Shown in pieces: positions 26,069 to 36,610 of a stretch of DNA of 64,000 nucleotides. Position numbers and translations under genes: made by a program. The stretch's first letter is position 1. Every line of letters begins with the position of its first letter. This DNA comes from Herbivorax alkaliphila (GTDB taxonomy: Bacteria; Bacillota; Clostridia; Acetivibrionales; Acetivibrionaceae). The notes beneath the pieces were generated by a model. The model searched no databases, was not told where the DNA came from, and worked only from the letters and a program-made list of their open reading frames with translations. The stretch lies in NCBI RefSeq assembly GCF_030848475.1, contig NZ_JAVDDS010000003.1, positions 1 through 64,000 on the forward strand. The letters are read 5' to 3'.

Positions 26069-27874
26069 TTATGCACCGCTAAGTAATTCTTCAAATTCAT
26101 TACCATCAATCTTTTCTTTTTCTATCAATGTATTTGCCACTGAATGCAATTTATTAATGTTTTCGTTTAATATATTTGTTATTTTATCATAGCAGGAATC
26201 AATTATATGCTTAACTTCTCTGTCAATCTGAGCTGCAACTTCTTCACTGTAATTTTTTGACTGAGCCATATCCCTTCCTATAAACACTTCATCGTTTTCA
26301 TTACCAAAAATTAAATTCCCCAGTTTCTCACTCATTCCATACTTAGTTATCATACTTCTTGCAACTCCATTTGCTCTCTTTAAGTCTGAATAAGCCCCTG
26401 TACTTACTTCACCAAGTATAAGATGTTCAGCAGCTCTCCCGCCTAGTGCAACAACAATGCTCTCTAGCAAATGGGACTTTGTATTATAACTTTTATCTTC
26501 GTCAGGCTTAGGGGCTGTAAAACCCCCTGCCATACCTGATGGTATTATTGATATTCTGTCCACCGTATCTGTTGTAGATACGTATTTTATTGCCATAGCA
26601 TGACCTGCTTCATGGTAAGCTGTAAGTTTCTTTTCCTTTTCGCTCATAACCCTGCTCTTCTTTTCCGGCCCAACAATAACCTTAAATACCGCTTCTTTTA
26701 TTTCTGACATAGTTACTTTTGTCTTATCAGCCCTTGCAGCTAGTAATGCTGCTTCGTTAAGAAGATTCTCAAGGTCTGCACCAGTAAAACCCGGTGTACT
26801 CTTTGCCAAGTCATCTAACTCTACATCTTCTGATAAAGGCTTTCCTCTTGAATGAACCTTTAATATTTGCTCTCTACCCTTGATATCCGGCAATCCTACC
26901 ACAACTCGCCTGTCAAATCTTCCAGGCCTTAAAAGTGCCGGGTCTAAAATATCAGGTCTGTTTGTTGCTGCTAGAATAATTACACCTTCATTAATGCCAA
27001 AGCCGTCCATTTCAACAAGCAACTGGTTTAACGTCTGCTCACGCTCATCATGTCCGCCTCCTAGGCCTGCTCCACGATGTCTTCCAACAGCATCAATCTC
27101 ATCTATAAATATGATACAGGGTGCATTCTTTTTTGCCTGTTCAAATAAATCTCTTACTCTTGATGCACCAACACCTACAAACATTTCTACAAAGTCTGAA
27201 CCACTTATACTAAAGAAAGGAACTCCTGCCTCACCGGATACCGCCTTTGCCAAAAGAGTTTTACCTGTTCCAGGAGGTCCTACCAAAAGAACTCCCTTAG
27301 GAATTCTAGCCCCTAATTCAACAAACTTTTTCGGCTGCTTTAGAAAATCTACAATTTCTTCAAGTTCTTCTTTTTCTTCGTTTGCACCTGCAACATCATT
27401 AAAATTAACTTTCTTTTTATCATCAACAGACATCTTTGCTCTGCTTTTGCCAAAAGACATAACTCTGTTTCCGCCTCCGCCTTGAGATTGCTGGAGAAAG
27501 AAAACCCAAAACAAAACAAATATGACTATCAAACCTAATGTAGGTATCATAGCTACCCACCATGGAGGTGTTGGAGGTTCTTCAAAGATGTAATTAAATC
27601 CTCCTTCTCCTTTATAATACTCTTCTGTCTGTAAAGAAAAGAGATGTACATCAGGTATATATGATGTTTCAACTTTATCTTCTTCACCTACCATTGTTAT
27701 CGTAGCTTCATTTCCTTCAAGTATAATTTCTTCTACATTTCCATTTTCAATTTGCGTCATAAGTTCAGTATATGACATATCATCAGGCTTTCCACCGTCT
27801 TGGAAAAGCATAATAACCAATAATAATATTATAAATAATACAATATAAAAGCTCATGTTTTTAAAATGTTTCAA
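26069..27874 (-). CDS. ftsH: ATP-dependent zinc metalloprotease FtsH
   Basis: A 601-residue membrane protease. Two membrane helices (about residues 8-24 and 105-127) flank a short extracellular domain. The AAA+ module has Walker [14 protein letters not shown] (near 199-206), Walker [12 protein letters not shown] and the second region of homology [18 protein letters not shown]. The zinc site is HEAGH. It degrades misfolded membrane proteins. The start is TTG with GAGGAGGG upstream. Order tilS-hpt-ftsH is the usual Bacillota arrangement. The 150 bases between hpt and ftsH hold no gene. Confidence 0.97.
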   Translation of the reverse strand: MKHFKNMSFYIVLFIILLLVIMLFQDGGKPDDMSYTELMTQIENGNVEEIILEGNEATITMVGEEDKVETSYIPDVHLFSLQTEEYYKGEGGFNYIFEEPPTPPWWVAMIPTLGLIVIFVLFWVFFLQQSQGGGGNRVMSFGKSRAKMSVDDKKKVNFNDVAGANEEKEELEEIVDFLKQPKKFVELGARIPKGVLLVGPPGTGKTLLAKAVSGEAGVPFFSISGSDFVEMFVGVGASRVRDLFEQAKKNAPCIIFIDEIDAVGRHRGAGLGGGHDEREQTLNQLLVEMDGFGINEGVIILAATNRPDILDPALLRPGRFDRRVVVGLPDIKGREQILKVHSRGKPLSEDVELDDLAKSTPGFTGADLENLLNEAALLAARADKTKVTMSEIKEAVFKVIVGPEKKSRVMSEKEKKLTAYHEAGHAMAIKYVSTTDTVDRISIIPSGMAGGFTAPKPDEDKSYNTKSHLLESIVVALGGRAAEHLILGEVSTGAYSDLKRANGVARSMITKYGMSEKLGNLIFGNENDEVFIGRDMAQSKNYSEEVAAQIDREVKHIIDSCYDKITNILNENINKLHSVANTLIEKEKIDGNEFEELLSGA

Positions 27875-28033
27875 ATAGCTCCCTCCTCAACTTTTTAACT
27901 TTATAAATACTAGTACTCTTAAAACCTTTTAGCAATTTAAGTAGTAATCTTTAACTAATCATGCATACAACAATTATTCTACAAATACAATAAAAAATCA
28001 ATATAAAAAACATTAAAAATATTTTTTTTATGA

Positions 28034-28573
28034 TTATTCGTAATAAACATGTGGTTTTAGTATACAAACGTCTGGTAAGTTTCTATATTTTCCCGCAAAA
28101 TCCAGCCCGTATCCAACAACAAATTCATCAGGTATTATTGTTCCCTTATATTCAATTTCAATTTCCACTTCTCTAGTGGAAGGCTTATCCAATGCGGTGC
28201 AACACTTTACACTTTTAGGGTCTCTTGCCACAAAAAGGTCTTTGATGTATCTTAAGGTAAGTCCTGAGTCAACTAAATCTTCAACAATTAAAACATGCTT
28301 ACCCATTATATCAATATCAATATCCTTTATTATACGGACTATACCAGATGAGCGAGTAGAATCTCCATAGCTTGAAACTGAAATAAAATCTATATCTAAA
28401 GGCAGGTCTATTTCTCTTATAAGGTCAGCTAAAAAAACCACACCTCCCTTTAATACTCCTATCAAGACAAGTTTTTTCCCCTGATAGTCCTGTGTAATTG
28501 TTTTTCCCAGTTCCTTTACTCTCTTTTTCAACTCCTCTTCGGTAATCAATACCTTTTTAATATCCTCAATCAT
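28034..28573 (-). CDS. hpt: hypoxanthine phosphoribosyltransferase
   Basis: A 179-residue purine salvage enzyme converting hypoxanthine or guanine with PRPP to the nucleotide. Motifs: VLIGVLKGGVVFLADL, the PRPP loop VLIVEDLVDSGLTL and the C-terminal VVGYGLDFAGKYRNLPDV, which stacks on the base. GGGAGGT precedes the ATG. Twenty bases after tilS, so co-transcribed. Confidence 0.96.
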   Translation of the reverse strand: MIEDIKKVLITEEELKKRVKELGKTITQDYQGKKLVLIGVLKGGVVFLADLIREIDLPLDIDFISVSSYGDSTRSSGIVRIIKDIDIDIMGKHVLIVEDLVDSGLTLRYIKDLFVARDPKSVKCCTALDKPSTREVEIEIEYKGTIIPDEFVVGYGLDFAGKYRNLPDVCILKPHVYYE

Positions 28574-28592
28574 ATTTACCTCCCTGTTTCCT

Positions 28593-29996
28593 TCAACTCT
28601 TTTTTTTTATAAATTCAAGTTTTAATACTTTTTTAGTACTTTCAGTAACTTTATATTTATCATTTATAGTATATCCTATTATCCACACTATTTCTTTGTC
28701 TTTTGCAACAAGAGGAATTTCATTCCTTATATCTATCGGAATTTTTTTATCAATAAAATACTTTTTTATTTTTTTTGTACCATTTGAATTAAAGGGTTTA
28801 ATTCTATCTCCATCTTCTCGCTTTCTTATATTTATTCCCTCTTCTATCCTGTCATAATCAAAATACTGAATTGCTGCATTCATTTTATTTTTTTTATACT
28901 CATCTAAATTTACAGCATCAATCACACTAGCTCTCACAATAGATTTTTCTTCCTTAATAAAAGTATCACCAGGTATATTTAGCTTTATGTTGTAAAAATT
29001 AATCTGTTGAAAACCTTTAAATTGATACACCCTTAGAGTTTCGTATGATTTTTTCACTCTTATTTCACGAGGAAGATGTATCTGTGCTCCTACTCTGCCA
29101 TCTAAAGCCAGTTTTATTATATCCTCAATATGTATACTTTCTATTGCTTTTATACAACCTGTCGCTTCTATTATTGCCTTTCTTAATATCCTTCCCTTTG
29201 CTCCTTTATGATAAGTATTAAATACTTTTGTATTTAATACTGTCTCTCCATCTTTTCTTTCAACTAAAGACTTATTATACAATTTCTCAGTAGAATATTC
29301 AATAAAATTATCCTCAAATTTTATTATTTCAGACATTTTTACAAGTTTAGATGTAACATCTATATCAAAGAGACTGTTTATATATGGTATCAAATCAAGT
29401 CTTACCTTGTTTCTGGTGTAAACTGTCTCTAAATTTGTCCTGTCAATTCTCGGATCTAAACTATGTACATTACAATATTCTTCAATTTCAAACCTTTCAA
29501 TATCAAGAAGAGGTCTTATAATCTTACCTCTTTTAAACTCCATACCCTTTAAACCTGAAAGCCCTGTACCCCTTATGATATTCATTAAGACTGTTTCAGC
29601 TTGATCATTTTTATTATGTGCCACAGCTATTTTTTCTGCATTAAACTCTTTTGCTACTTTTTCAAAAATTCTATATCTTTCTTTTCTACCTGCCTCTTCT
29701 ATAGAAAGCTTTTTCTTTTTTGCAGTATCTTTTAGGTCTATACGCTCTGTTTTTAAATTAATATTTAGCTTTTCACAAAGTCTTTTGGCATATTTTTCAT
29801 CTTCGAAGGAATCCTTTCCTCGAAGCATATGATTTACATGGACTGCTAAAATTTTTATATTCATACTCTCTTCCATGCCTTTAAGAACATGAAGAAGACA
29901 TACTGAGTCCGGTCCTCCGGACAAACCAACTATTACAGTATCACCTTTTTTAATAAGGCATTTGTCTTTTATGTCTTTTAAAACTTTTCCAATCAT
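28593..29996 (-). CDS. tilS: tRNA(Ile)-lysidine synthetase TilS
   Basis: A 467-residue enzyme that adds lysine to C34 of tRNA-Ile(CAU) so it reads AUA. The PP-loop VGLSGGPDSVCLLHVL lies at residues 23-38; then HVNHMLRG, AVAHNKNDQAETVLMNIIRG and a C-terminal TilS domain (INIRKREDGDRIKPFN). ATG at 29996; the GGGGAG site is rather far upstream (about 13 bases). First gene of the tilS-hpt-ftsH group. Confidence 0.96.
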   Translation of the reverse strand: MIGKVLKDIKDKCLIKKGDTVIVGLSGGPDSVCLLHVLKGMEESMNIKILAVHVNHMLRGKDSFEDEKYAKRLCEKLNINLKTERIDLKDTAKKKKLSIEEAGRKERYRIFEKVAKEFNAEKIAVAHNKNDQAETVLMNIIRGTGLSGLKGMEFKRGKIIRPLLDIERFEIEEYCNVHSLDPRIDRTNLETVYTRNKVRLDLIPYINSLFDIDVTSKLVKMSEIIKFEDNFIEYSTEKLYNKSLVERKDGETVLNTKVFNTYHKGAKGRILRKAIIEATGCIKAIESIHIEDIIKLALDGRVGAQIHLPREIRVKKSYETLRVYQFKGFQQINFYNIKLNIPGDTFIKEEKSIVRASVIDAVNLDEYKKNKMNAAIQYFDYDRIEEGINIRKREDGDRIKPFNSNGTKKIKKYFIDKKIPIDIRNEIPLVAKDKEIVWIIGYTINDKYKVTESTKKVLKLEFIKKKS

Positions 29997-30054
29997 ACGA
30001 ATATGATAGCTCCCCTAATTTATATTTTTGTAATGTGCAAATATTTTTTACAAA

Positions 30055-31392
30055 TTACTCTCTAAATTTTTCCAAGTTGGCAAATTTAGTGTATTGCCCT
30101 AGCCAAGCTAAATCAACAGCTCCTGTGCCCCCGTTTCTGTGCTTTGCAATCATTACCTCTGCCACATTCTTTTTTTCTGTTTCAGGATTATAGTAGTCGT
30201 CTCTATAAAGAAACATTACAATATCTGCATCCTGCTCAATTGCCCCTGATTCTCTCAAATCACTCAAAATAGGTCTGTGATCTGCTCTAAGCTCTGGAGC
30301 ACGACTAAGCTGAGACAGTGTTAAAACAGGTACATTTATCTCTTTTGCAAGGATTTTCAAAGACCTTGATATTTCTGATATTTCCTGCTGTCTGCTGTCA
30401 TTTCTTCCTCTACCCTGCATAAGTTGTAGATAGTCAATAATAACAAGCCCCAGATTCTTCTCCATTTTTAGCCTTCTGCACTTTGCCCTTATTTCCATAG
30501 CTGTCATTCCGGGAGTGTCATCTATATAGATTGGAGCATCAGAAATAGGCCCTAAAGCCTTGGCCACCTTTTCCCAGTCACTGTCTTCTAATTGACCAGT
30601 TCTCATTCTTTGGGCATCTACCATGGCCTCACAACACAGCATCCTGTTAACAAGCTGTTCTTTTGACATCTCAAGACTAAATACAGCAACTGGAACCTGA
30701 GAGTGAATCGCTGCATGCTGTGCAATGTTTAAAACAAACGAAGTTTTACCCATGGCCGGTCTGGCTGCAATTAAAACCAGGTCAGAATTATGAAGTCCCG
30801 ACGTCTTTTGATCAAGATCTGCAAATCCTGTAGGAATACCGGTAACATTTCCTTTGTTGTTGTAAAGTTCTTCTAGCCTATCAAAGGTTTCTAAAAGCAC
30901 ATCCTTTATTTGAACAAATCCTTGATTATTCCTCTTTTGGGAAATATCAAAAATGCCTTTTTCCGCCCTGTCCAAAATATATGCAACCTCTTCTGATGCA
31001 TCATATCCCATGTTAATTACTTCAGAGGAAGATTTAATAAGCTTTCTTAATATGGATTTTTCCTCAACAATTTTAGCATAGTGTCTGGCACTGGCAGTAG
31101 TTGGAACTGCGTTCACCAAATTAGTAAGATATTCTAATCCTCCTACACCATCTAAAGAACCTCTCATTTTAAGCTGTTCAGATACTGTAATTAAGTCAAT
31201 AGGCTCTCCTTTTTCGTATAAATCCATAATTGCCTCAAAAATTTCCTTATGGTCTTCCCTGTAAAAATCAGAGCCATCAATTGCCTCAGTTATGCTTGAT
31301 AAAACCTCTTTGTCTAAAAGAGCAGCACCTAAGACTGACTGTTCAGCTTCTATATTTTGAGGAGGTATCCTCCCCAATGAACCTAAGTCCAT
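30055..31392 (-). CDS. dnaB: replicative DNA helicase DnaB
   Basis: A 445-residue hexameric helicase that unwinds DNA at the replication fork. N-terminal scaffold domain (PPQNIEAEQSVLGAALLD), RecA-like motor with Walker A RPAMGKTS (residues 201-208), Walker B LVIIDYLQLMQG and LSQLSRAPELR…LRESGAIEQDADIV. No intein. It follows rplI as in most Bacillota. Some Bacillota call this gene dnaC. Confidence 0.97.
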   Translation of the reverse strand: MDLGSLGRIPPQNIEAEQSVLGAALLDKEVLSSITEAIDGSDFYREDHKEIFEAIMDLYEKGEPIDLITVSEQLKMRGSLDGVGGLEYLTNLVNAVPTTASARHYAKIVEEKSILRKLIKSSSEVINMGYDASEEVAYILDRAEKGIFDISQKRNNQGFVQIKDVLLETFDRLEELYNNKGNVTGIPTGFADLDQKTSGLHNSDLVLIAARPAMGKTSFVLNIAQHAAIHSQVPVAVFSLEMSKEQLVNRMLCCEAMVDAQRMRTGQLEDSDWEKVAKALGPISDAPIYIDDTPGMTAMEIRAKCRRLKMEKNLGLVIIDYLQLMQGRGRNDSRQQEISEISRSLKILAKEINVPVLTLSQLSRAPELRADHRPILSDLRESGAIEQDADIVMFLYRDDYYNPETEKKNVAEVMIAKHRNGGTGAVDLAWLGQYTKFANLEKFRE

Positions 31393-31433
31393 ATCCTTAC
31401 CCCTTAAATTTTATTTCTTTCTTTACCAATCCA

Positions 31434-31473
31434 CTTAAAGCTCACATGTTTAGCTTTAGCTAAACGAGTTCAC
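31434..31473 (-). repeat. 3'-end stem-loop repeat, copy 2, at the rplI stop
   Basis: Minus-strand unit GTGAACTCGTTTAGCTAAAG, continuing CTAAACATGTGAGCTTTAAG. Its first base is the last base of the rplI TAG stop codon. Same orientation as the gene. Confidence 0.75.
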
Positions 31474-31922
31474 TATTTCTCTGGTTCAACCTTTACAGAA
31501 ATCTTTCCTGATACACCAGGATACACTTTTACCTCTCCTTGGTATGTTCCTACAGCCTTTATAACCTCAGAAAAATTAATTTTCTTTTTGTCTATTTTTA
31601 TTTTATGCTTCTTTTTTAATTGTTCAGAAACATCCTTGCTTGTAATAGAACCAAATAGTTTACCATTATCACCTGCTTTTACTTTAAAGTTCACAGTAAT
31701 ACTTTCAAGTTTTTTGCAAAGTTCTTTTGCATCGGCAAAATCCCTATTTTTTTTGTTTTTTTCCGCCTGTTTTTTAATTTTCATATCGTTCATGTTTTTA
31801 GAAGTTGCCTCTACTGCAAGTCCTCTTGGAATTAAAAAATTTCTGGCATATCCATCATTGGGATTTACCATATCTTCTTTTTTACCTAATCCTTTTACAT
31901 CTTCTTTTAAAATTACCTTCAT
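31473..31922 (-). CDS. rplI: 50S ribosomal protein L9
   Basis: A 149-residue protein starting [19 protein letters not shown] with the N-terminal RNA-binding signature [17 protein letters not shown], a long helix and the C-terminal domain ([20 protein letters not shown]). Start at 31922: GGAGAGA lies eight bases before this ATG, while the frame extends six codons upstream. Between gdpP and dnaB, the usual order. Confidence 0.97.
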   Translation of the reverse strand: MKVILKEDVKGLGKKEDMVNPNDGYARNFLIPRGLAVEATSKNMNDMKIKKQAEKNKKNRDFADAKELCKKLESITVNFKVKAGDNGKLFGSITSKDVSEQLKKKHKIKIDKKKINFSEVIKAVGTYQGEVKVYPGVSGKISVKVEPEK

Positions 31923-31992
31923 ATTATCTCTCTCCTTCAAATTGTATACTTACAGAAATAACTTTTTATTTATTTCTGATTTATAACATCTG

Positions 31993-33999
31993 TTAATTAG
32001 AGTCGGGTATCTCTTCCTTATATTCTTCTATAGACTCTTTAAGTTTTTCAATTGCTTCTTCAACTAAAACATCTTTAAGTTGTGCTCCTGCAAAGGTCAA
32101 ATGACCTCCTCCTCCAAGCTTTTCTAATATTATCTGGACATTTATATCTCCTAGTGACCTCCCACTTATGGATATCCCATTTTTTGTGTCACACAGTACA
32201 AAAGCTGCCTGAAGTCCTTTAAGACTTACAAGTTGATCTGCTGCCTGTGCCGCTATTACAGTTGCATTTTTTATATCAGATGGACATATTGAAATAGCTA
32301 TACTATCATTATATAATTTCGCAGCCCTAACAACATTTGAAATATGAATATATGTATCAAGGTCATTTTGAAACATTTGTTTTACGGAAACGGTATCCAC
32401 TCCCTGCCTTCTTAAAAATGCTGCTGCTTCAAAAGTCCTGACCCCCGTCTTGAATGTGAAATTTTTTGTATCCACCATTATCCCTGCATATAGTGCTTCA
32501 GCTTCAATAGAATTAAGTTTTACATTTTCATCAACATATTGCAAAATCTCTGTGAGCAACTCACAGGTTGATGATGCATATGTTTCTTGGTATGTAAGAA
32601 CTGCATCCTTTAAATAATCGGCTCCCCTTCTATGATGATCAATAACAACTATCTGCTCTGTATATTTTATCAAATCTGGTGTTTCTGTAAAGCTGGGTTT
32701 ATGTGTATCTACAATAACCAGCAAGGTCTTTTTGCCTGTTTTCTCAAGGGCATCCCCACTAGATATAAAAAGATTTTCATATTTTTTGTCTGCCTCAATT
32801 TTAGAAATCATACTGTCAATATTTGAATTTGACTTGTTTAAAACTATATTAGCCTGCTTTTCTCTTTTTTTTGCTATGCTGTAAATCCCTAAAGCAGCTC
32901 CAAGACAATCAATATCACAATTTTTATGTCCCATAATTATTACATCTGATGACTGATCAATAAGCTCTCTAAGTGCAAAAGCAATCACCCTTGCCTTTAC
33001 TCGCGTTCTCTTTTCAATCTCTCTTGTCTTTCCCCCATAAAAGGATATCTCTTCACCATCTTTTATAACAACTTGATCCCCTCCTCTACCTAACGCAATA
33101 TCCAAAGCAGCATTTGCATAACGAAATTTATCTAAAAGGGAATCTCCACCTTTTCCAATACCTATACTAAGGGTAACAGGTATTTTATTTCCAATATTTA
33201 TCTCTTTAATGCTGTCTAAAATATCAAACTTTTTCTCCTGAAAGCTTTTTAAATATTTATTTTCAAAAATAAATAAATATTTATCTCTTTCATATTTTTT
33301 AACAATCCCACCTGTGTACCCTGTCCAGCTGTTTAACTTAGTCTCTATTTCTACAAACATCTGAGGCACCTGCGTATCTTCAATGCTCTGCATCAAATCA
33401 TCATAATTATCTATGATAAAAATACCAACTACCACTTTCTCATCATTATATATCTTTTTCATATTCACCAGCTCTGTATTGTCAATAAAATACAAGAGCA
33501 ATATAATACCATCGTCATTAATCTTGCTGTCAGCTTCTATAAAATTGCCTAAAACACAATAGTTTCTGCCATGAATTTTAGTTTCGTCTGAAAAATTCAT
33601 AGTTTCATTTGAAAAACTTTCAGGATTTAATTCCTCTGCAAATGTCTGTATTGTCTTTTCTAACAGTTCTTCCCCCTCAAACACCTTTTTAAAAGACGAA
33701 TTATACCAGATTATAGTTCCATCCAATTCAATTAATACTAAAGGCATAGGAAAATTTAGTAAGGTATCTTTTGTTGCCATATCAATATTAAATGTAAGGT
33801 TTTCAATATATTGAGTTATTTCCTTTTTTCTTTTATAATTTGATTTAAAATTATAGTACAAAAGAAACATAAAAAATATAAACCCTGGCACAGCCACCAT
33901 TATTTCTAAAAATGCAGTTATTATTAATAATATAAATATTATTAATAGATAAAAACTGGCTTTTTGTATAAAAATCCCTGCAAACTTTTTACCTTTCAT
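31993..33999 (-). CDS. gdpP: cyclic-di-AMP phosphodiesterase GdpP
   Basis: A 668-residue membrane protein. Two N-terminal helices (about residues 12-50), a PAS-like domain (residues 75-180), a degenerate GGDEF domain without GG(D/E)EF, then DHH (GHKNCDIDCLGAALG; VIVDTHKP; VVIDHHRRG) and DHHA1 (GGGGHLTFAGAQL). It degrades c-di-AMP, which controls potassium and wall stress in Bacillota. The first gene of the gdpP-rplI-dnaB run, 58 bases after the MazG-like gene. Confidence 0.95.
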   Translation of the reverse strand: MKGKKFAGIFIQKASFYLLIIFILLIITAFLEIMVAVPGFIFFMFLLYYNFKSNYKRKKEITQYIENLTFNIDMATKDTLLNFPMPLVLIELDGTIIWYNSSFKKVFEGEELLEKTIQTFAEELNPESFSNETMNFSDETKIHGRNYCVLGNFIEADSKINDDGIILLLYFIDNTELVNMKKIYNDEKVVVGIFIIDNYDDLMQSIEDTQVPQMFVEIETKLNSWTGYTGGIVKKYERDKYLFIFENKYLKSFQEKKFDILDSIKEINIGNKIPVTLSIGIGKGGDSLLDKFRYANAALDIALGRGGDQVVIKDGEEISFYGGKTREIEKRTRVKARVIAFALRELIDQSSDVIIMGHKNCDIDCLGAALGIYSIAKKREKQANIVLNKSNSNIDSMISKIEADKKYENLFISSGDALEKTGKKTLLVIVDTHKPSFTETPDLIKYTEQIVVIDHHRRGADYLKDAVLTYQETYASSTCELLTEILQYVDENVKLNSIEAEALYAGIMVDTKNFTFKTGVRTFEAAAFLRRQGVDTVSVKQMFQNDLDTYIHISNVVRAAKLYNDSIAISICPSDIKNATVIAAQAADQLVSLKGLQAAFVLCDTKNGISISGRSLGDINVQIILEKLGGGGHLTFAGAQLKDVLVEEAIEKLKESIEEYKEEIPDSN

Positions 34000-34057
34000 T
34001 ATTTATTCTCCTGTATTTCAAGTTGTTTGACTTTTTTAACATTTATATGTAAAATAT

Positions 34058-34396
34058 CTATTTATTATTTATCCTTGAGCAGTTAAGGTGTTTTGAAAGT
34101 TCTGACAAATCGCCATAATGCTTCTCCACATCATGATTTTCTAAAAGCCCAAGCTTCACTTTATTTTCTATCTTAATTTCAATTGCATTATAGTTTATTC
34201 CTAATCGCCTTCCTAGCAAATAACAAATCAAAATAATATTAGACAAAGTTTCTGCAATTGATTCGTGAACTTCTTCTCTAACTCCATTTACCAACACTTT
34301 GAAAAGTGTTGCAATATCGGTAAGAAGTTCACTTTTAAGCCACTCAATAATTTTTATATTTCTTGTAATGTCAATTTCTCTATCAAAAAAAGCCAT
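34058..34396 (-). CDS. MazG-like family protein
   Basis: A 112-residue helical protein. The ESIAETLSNIILICYLLGRRL segment (acidic residues then a hydrophobic helix) resembles the MazG-like nucleotide pyrophosphatase fold that is often found next to gdpP in Clostridia. The full E-x-x-E…E-x-x-D metal set of active MazG is not obvious, so activity is uncertain. GGAGTGATG precedes the ATG. Confidence 0.7.
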   Translation of the reverse strand: MAFFDREIDITRNIKIIEWLKSELLTDIATLFKVLVNGVREEVHESIAETLSNIILICYLLGRRLGINYNAIEIKIENKVKLGLLENHDVEKHYGDLSELSKHLNCSRINNK

Positions 34397-34519
34397 GTCA
34401 TCACTCCAACAAGTTGTATTTATACAAAGTATAGTTGTTAAATGTTACTGAATTTTATGCTGCCATATATTATAACATTAATTATTTAATACGTGTGAAA
34501 TTTCCCAAAAACAACCTCA

Positions 34520-35353
34520 TTATTTAATACTGTATTCAGGATATGAGCCTAAAAACTTGTAAAAGGATGTTTTTCTTTTCACCATTGTCAGAGAATCTTT
34601 CAAATCTTCTTCCTCTACATGACCATTTAAGTCTACAAAAAATATGTACTTTCCCAATTTGTTTTTTGCAGGTCTTGATTCAATTCTAGTCATATTAATA
34701 TCCCAAAGACTAAATATGTCAAGTATTTTATATAGACTTCCAGGCCTGTTGTCAGTTGAAAAAACTATAGATGTTTTATTTTTCGACTTTTTCTCAGCAT
34801 CCTCTTTAGATACAATTACAAACCGAGTTAAATTGTTAAAATTGTCCTGTATGGATCTATCTACAATTTCCATATCATAAGCATGGGCTGCTGTTACCGA
34901 TCCCACAGCCCCCATGTCTTTATTCCCTTCTGCAACTTCCCTAGCAGCTTCAGCAGTGCTGTACACATATTTTATTAACGCATCTGGAAACTTTGAGTTT
35001 AAATACTTCCTGCACTGCCCTATTGGCTGGGGATGGGACAAAATATACTTTATGTCTTCAATTTTTGTCCCCTTTCTCACCATGAAATTTTGATTAACTG
35101 CGATAACTATTTCTGCCTTAATCTTAAGATCTACATCTGTTGCAAGCATATCTAAAGTAACACTTACAGCACCTTCTAGAGAATTTTCAATAGGTACTAT
35201 CGCCTCATCTATTTCATCATTATTCACTGCATAAATCAAATCAGGCATGGTGTTATAAGAGCACTCCAAAAAGCCTTCCCTGCCTTTAACATATTCAATC
35301 ATAGCCTCTTGGGAAAATGTCCCCTTAGGACCTAAATAACCTATCTTTTTCAT
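34520..35353 (-). CDS. pheA: prephenate dehydratase
   Basis: A 277-residue enzyme of phenylalanine synthesis (prephenate to phenylpyruvate). Catalytic domain with GYLGPKGTFSQEAM, VPIENSLEGAVSVTLDML and the TRF motif (NNLTRFVIVSK); a C-terminal ACT domain with ESRPAKNKLGKYIFFVD, which binds phenylalanine for feedback inhibition. No chorismate mutase domain is fused. AAGGAGATG precedes the start. It stands alone here. Confidence 0.96.
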   Translation of the reverse strand: MKKIGYLGPKGTFSQEAMIEYVKGREGFLECSYNTMPDLIYAVNNDEIDEAIVPIENSLEGAVSVTLDMLATDVDLKIKAEIVIAVNQNFMVRKGTKIEDIKYILSHPQPIGQCRKYLNSKFPDALIKYVYSTAEAAREVAEGNKDMGAVGSVTAAHAYDMEIVDRSIQDNFNNLTRFVIVSKEDAEKKSKNKTSIVFSTDNRPGSLYKILDIFSLWDINMTRIESRPAKNKLGKYIFFVDLNGHVEEEDLKDSLTMVKRKTSFYKFLGSYPEYSIK

Positions 35354-35418
35354 AACATCTCCTTATGTTTACGGTAAATTCACTACATTTCATAATAACA
35401 CTTTTTTTTCTTTTTTCC

Positions 35419-35490
35419 AAGGTGAGGCAGGGGGACGGTTCTCTCGTCTCATTTAAATGAGACGAGAGAACCGTCCCCCTGCCTCACCTT
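35419..35490. terminator. perfect 36-bp palindrome of the GGGGACGGTTCTC family
   Basis: AAGGTGAGGCAGGGGGACGG…CTCATTT is followed directly by its exact reverse complement, ending at the lipoprotein gene stop. It differs from the other copies (GAGGCAG, CTCTCGTC), yet both arms differ in the same way. It likely ends lipoprotein mRNA on the minus strand. Confidence 0.8.
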
Positions 35491-35491
35491 C

Positions 35492-36127
35492 TCACCTAAG
35501 CTCAATAGTCTGCATCATTTCATCTAATTCTTCCTCTTGCTCTTTAGTTGAATAGGATGTTATAAATGTTATTGCATTATTTTTTATTATTTTTACATAA
35601 AACTTTTGAGTAACATCAAAATCCTCACGCTCAATAGTACTTTCCAAAACGTAAAACTCTGTATTTCCAGCTTTTTCCATATATATTTCTTCTGAAAAAT
35701 TGTATCCAATATCTATACTCTCAAAACCATCTTTCATAATTTTAAGATATTCCCTTTCTCCATCAATATCATAATAACCTGAAAGATCCTCTGCTAAGCA
35801 TGTTATTTTAGGTTCAAATGAATCTTCAACATCTTTATATGCCGCTAAAAGATATACCTGCTCAAATTCTCCAGCTTCAAGCTTTTCTTTAAACTTCTCA
35901 TCATCCCCACCTGCGAATTTCGTTCCTCTAATTGTAATCGCAATTTTTTCCTCCTCACTCATCAATTCCCAATCTTCATTGATTTCTATCTCAAGTCCAA
36001 AGTATTCATTTATATATCTTGTCCCGTCCATAGTGCCTAAATTCATTTTTTGGGTCTCACTAGAGCCACAACTGCCTAAAAGCACTAAAGCTATAACAGC
36101 TACCAATACAGTACTAATTTTTTTCAT
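35492..36127 (-). CDS. secreted lipoprotein of unknown function
   Basis: A 211-residue protein with a lipoprotein signal (KKISTVLVAVIALVLLGSCG; lipobox LLGSC with the modified Cys at residue 20). The mature part has one domain with YFGLEIEINEDWELMSEEE and a C-terminal YVKIIKNNAITFITSYS, resembling small PsbP/DUF-type extracytoplasmic domains, but I do not recognise a family. It stands alone, divergent from the V-ATPase operon. Confidence 0.75.
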   Translation of the reverse strand: MKKISTVLVAVIALVLLGSCGSSETQKMNLGTMDGTRYINEYFGLEIEINEDWELMSEEEKIAITIRGTKFAGGDDEKFKEKLEAGEFEQVYLLAAYKDVEDSFEPKITCLAEDLSGYYDIDGEREYLKIMKDGFESIDIGYNFSEEIYMEKAGNTEFYVLESTIEREDFDVTQKFYVKIIKNNAITFITSYSTKEQEEELDEMMQTIELR

Positions 36128-36610
36128 CTCTATTCTTCCTTTCTATTCTTAACCTATATAAGCATAGTTTTAATTAAGATTATCATATCAAAATAAGCAG
36201 GTATTGTGCAAGTAACTCTATTTTTTAAACTAAAGTTTAGCAGTTTAGAAGCTGTAAAAGCAGGATATATATTTAAATACAAGTGTTTTAAAAGCCTATG
36301 AAAAAGCAAAAAAAATTCTATAATATTCTACACGAAGCCTTGATATAAATTTATTATAGTGGTATATTATAAAATATGTATTTTAGGTTCAATAAGCCTC
36401 TTGTCTTCTTAACATCTATCAAAGGCAGGAATTATAAAATCATCCCTTAGAGGATATGTGTTGATTTTAAACTTATTGCAAAAGCGTTAAGTAAAATTTA
36501 GCTGTAGTAAATACATAAAAAAATTTTGTTTAAAAACATAAAAAATACCGACATTATATAAAGGTATTAATATGTCTTTCATACAATAACAAATACAAGG
36601 TGGTGATTTA
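36128..36610. other. intergenic region between the lipoprotein gene and V-ATPase operon
   Basis: About 480 AT-rich bases that must hold divergent promoters for the two flanking units. I see many TATAAT-like strings but no pair I can defend. The last bases carry the AAGGTGGTG site of the first V-ATPase gene. Confidence 0.5.

Noticed and set aside
24724-35490. The palindromic repeats as a CRISPR array
   Set aside because: Copies are scattered over many kilobases, are palindromes without spacers, and no cas genes are present.
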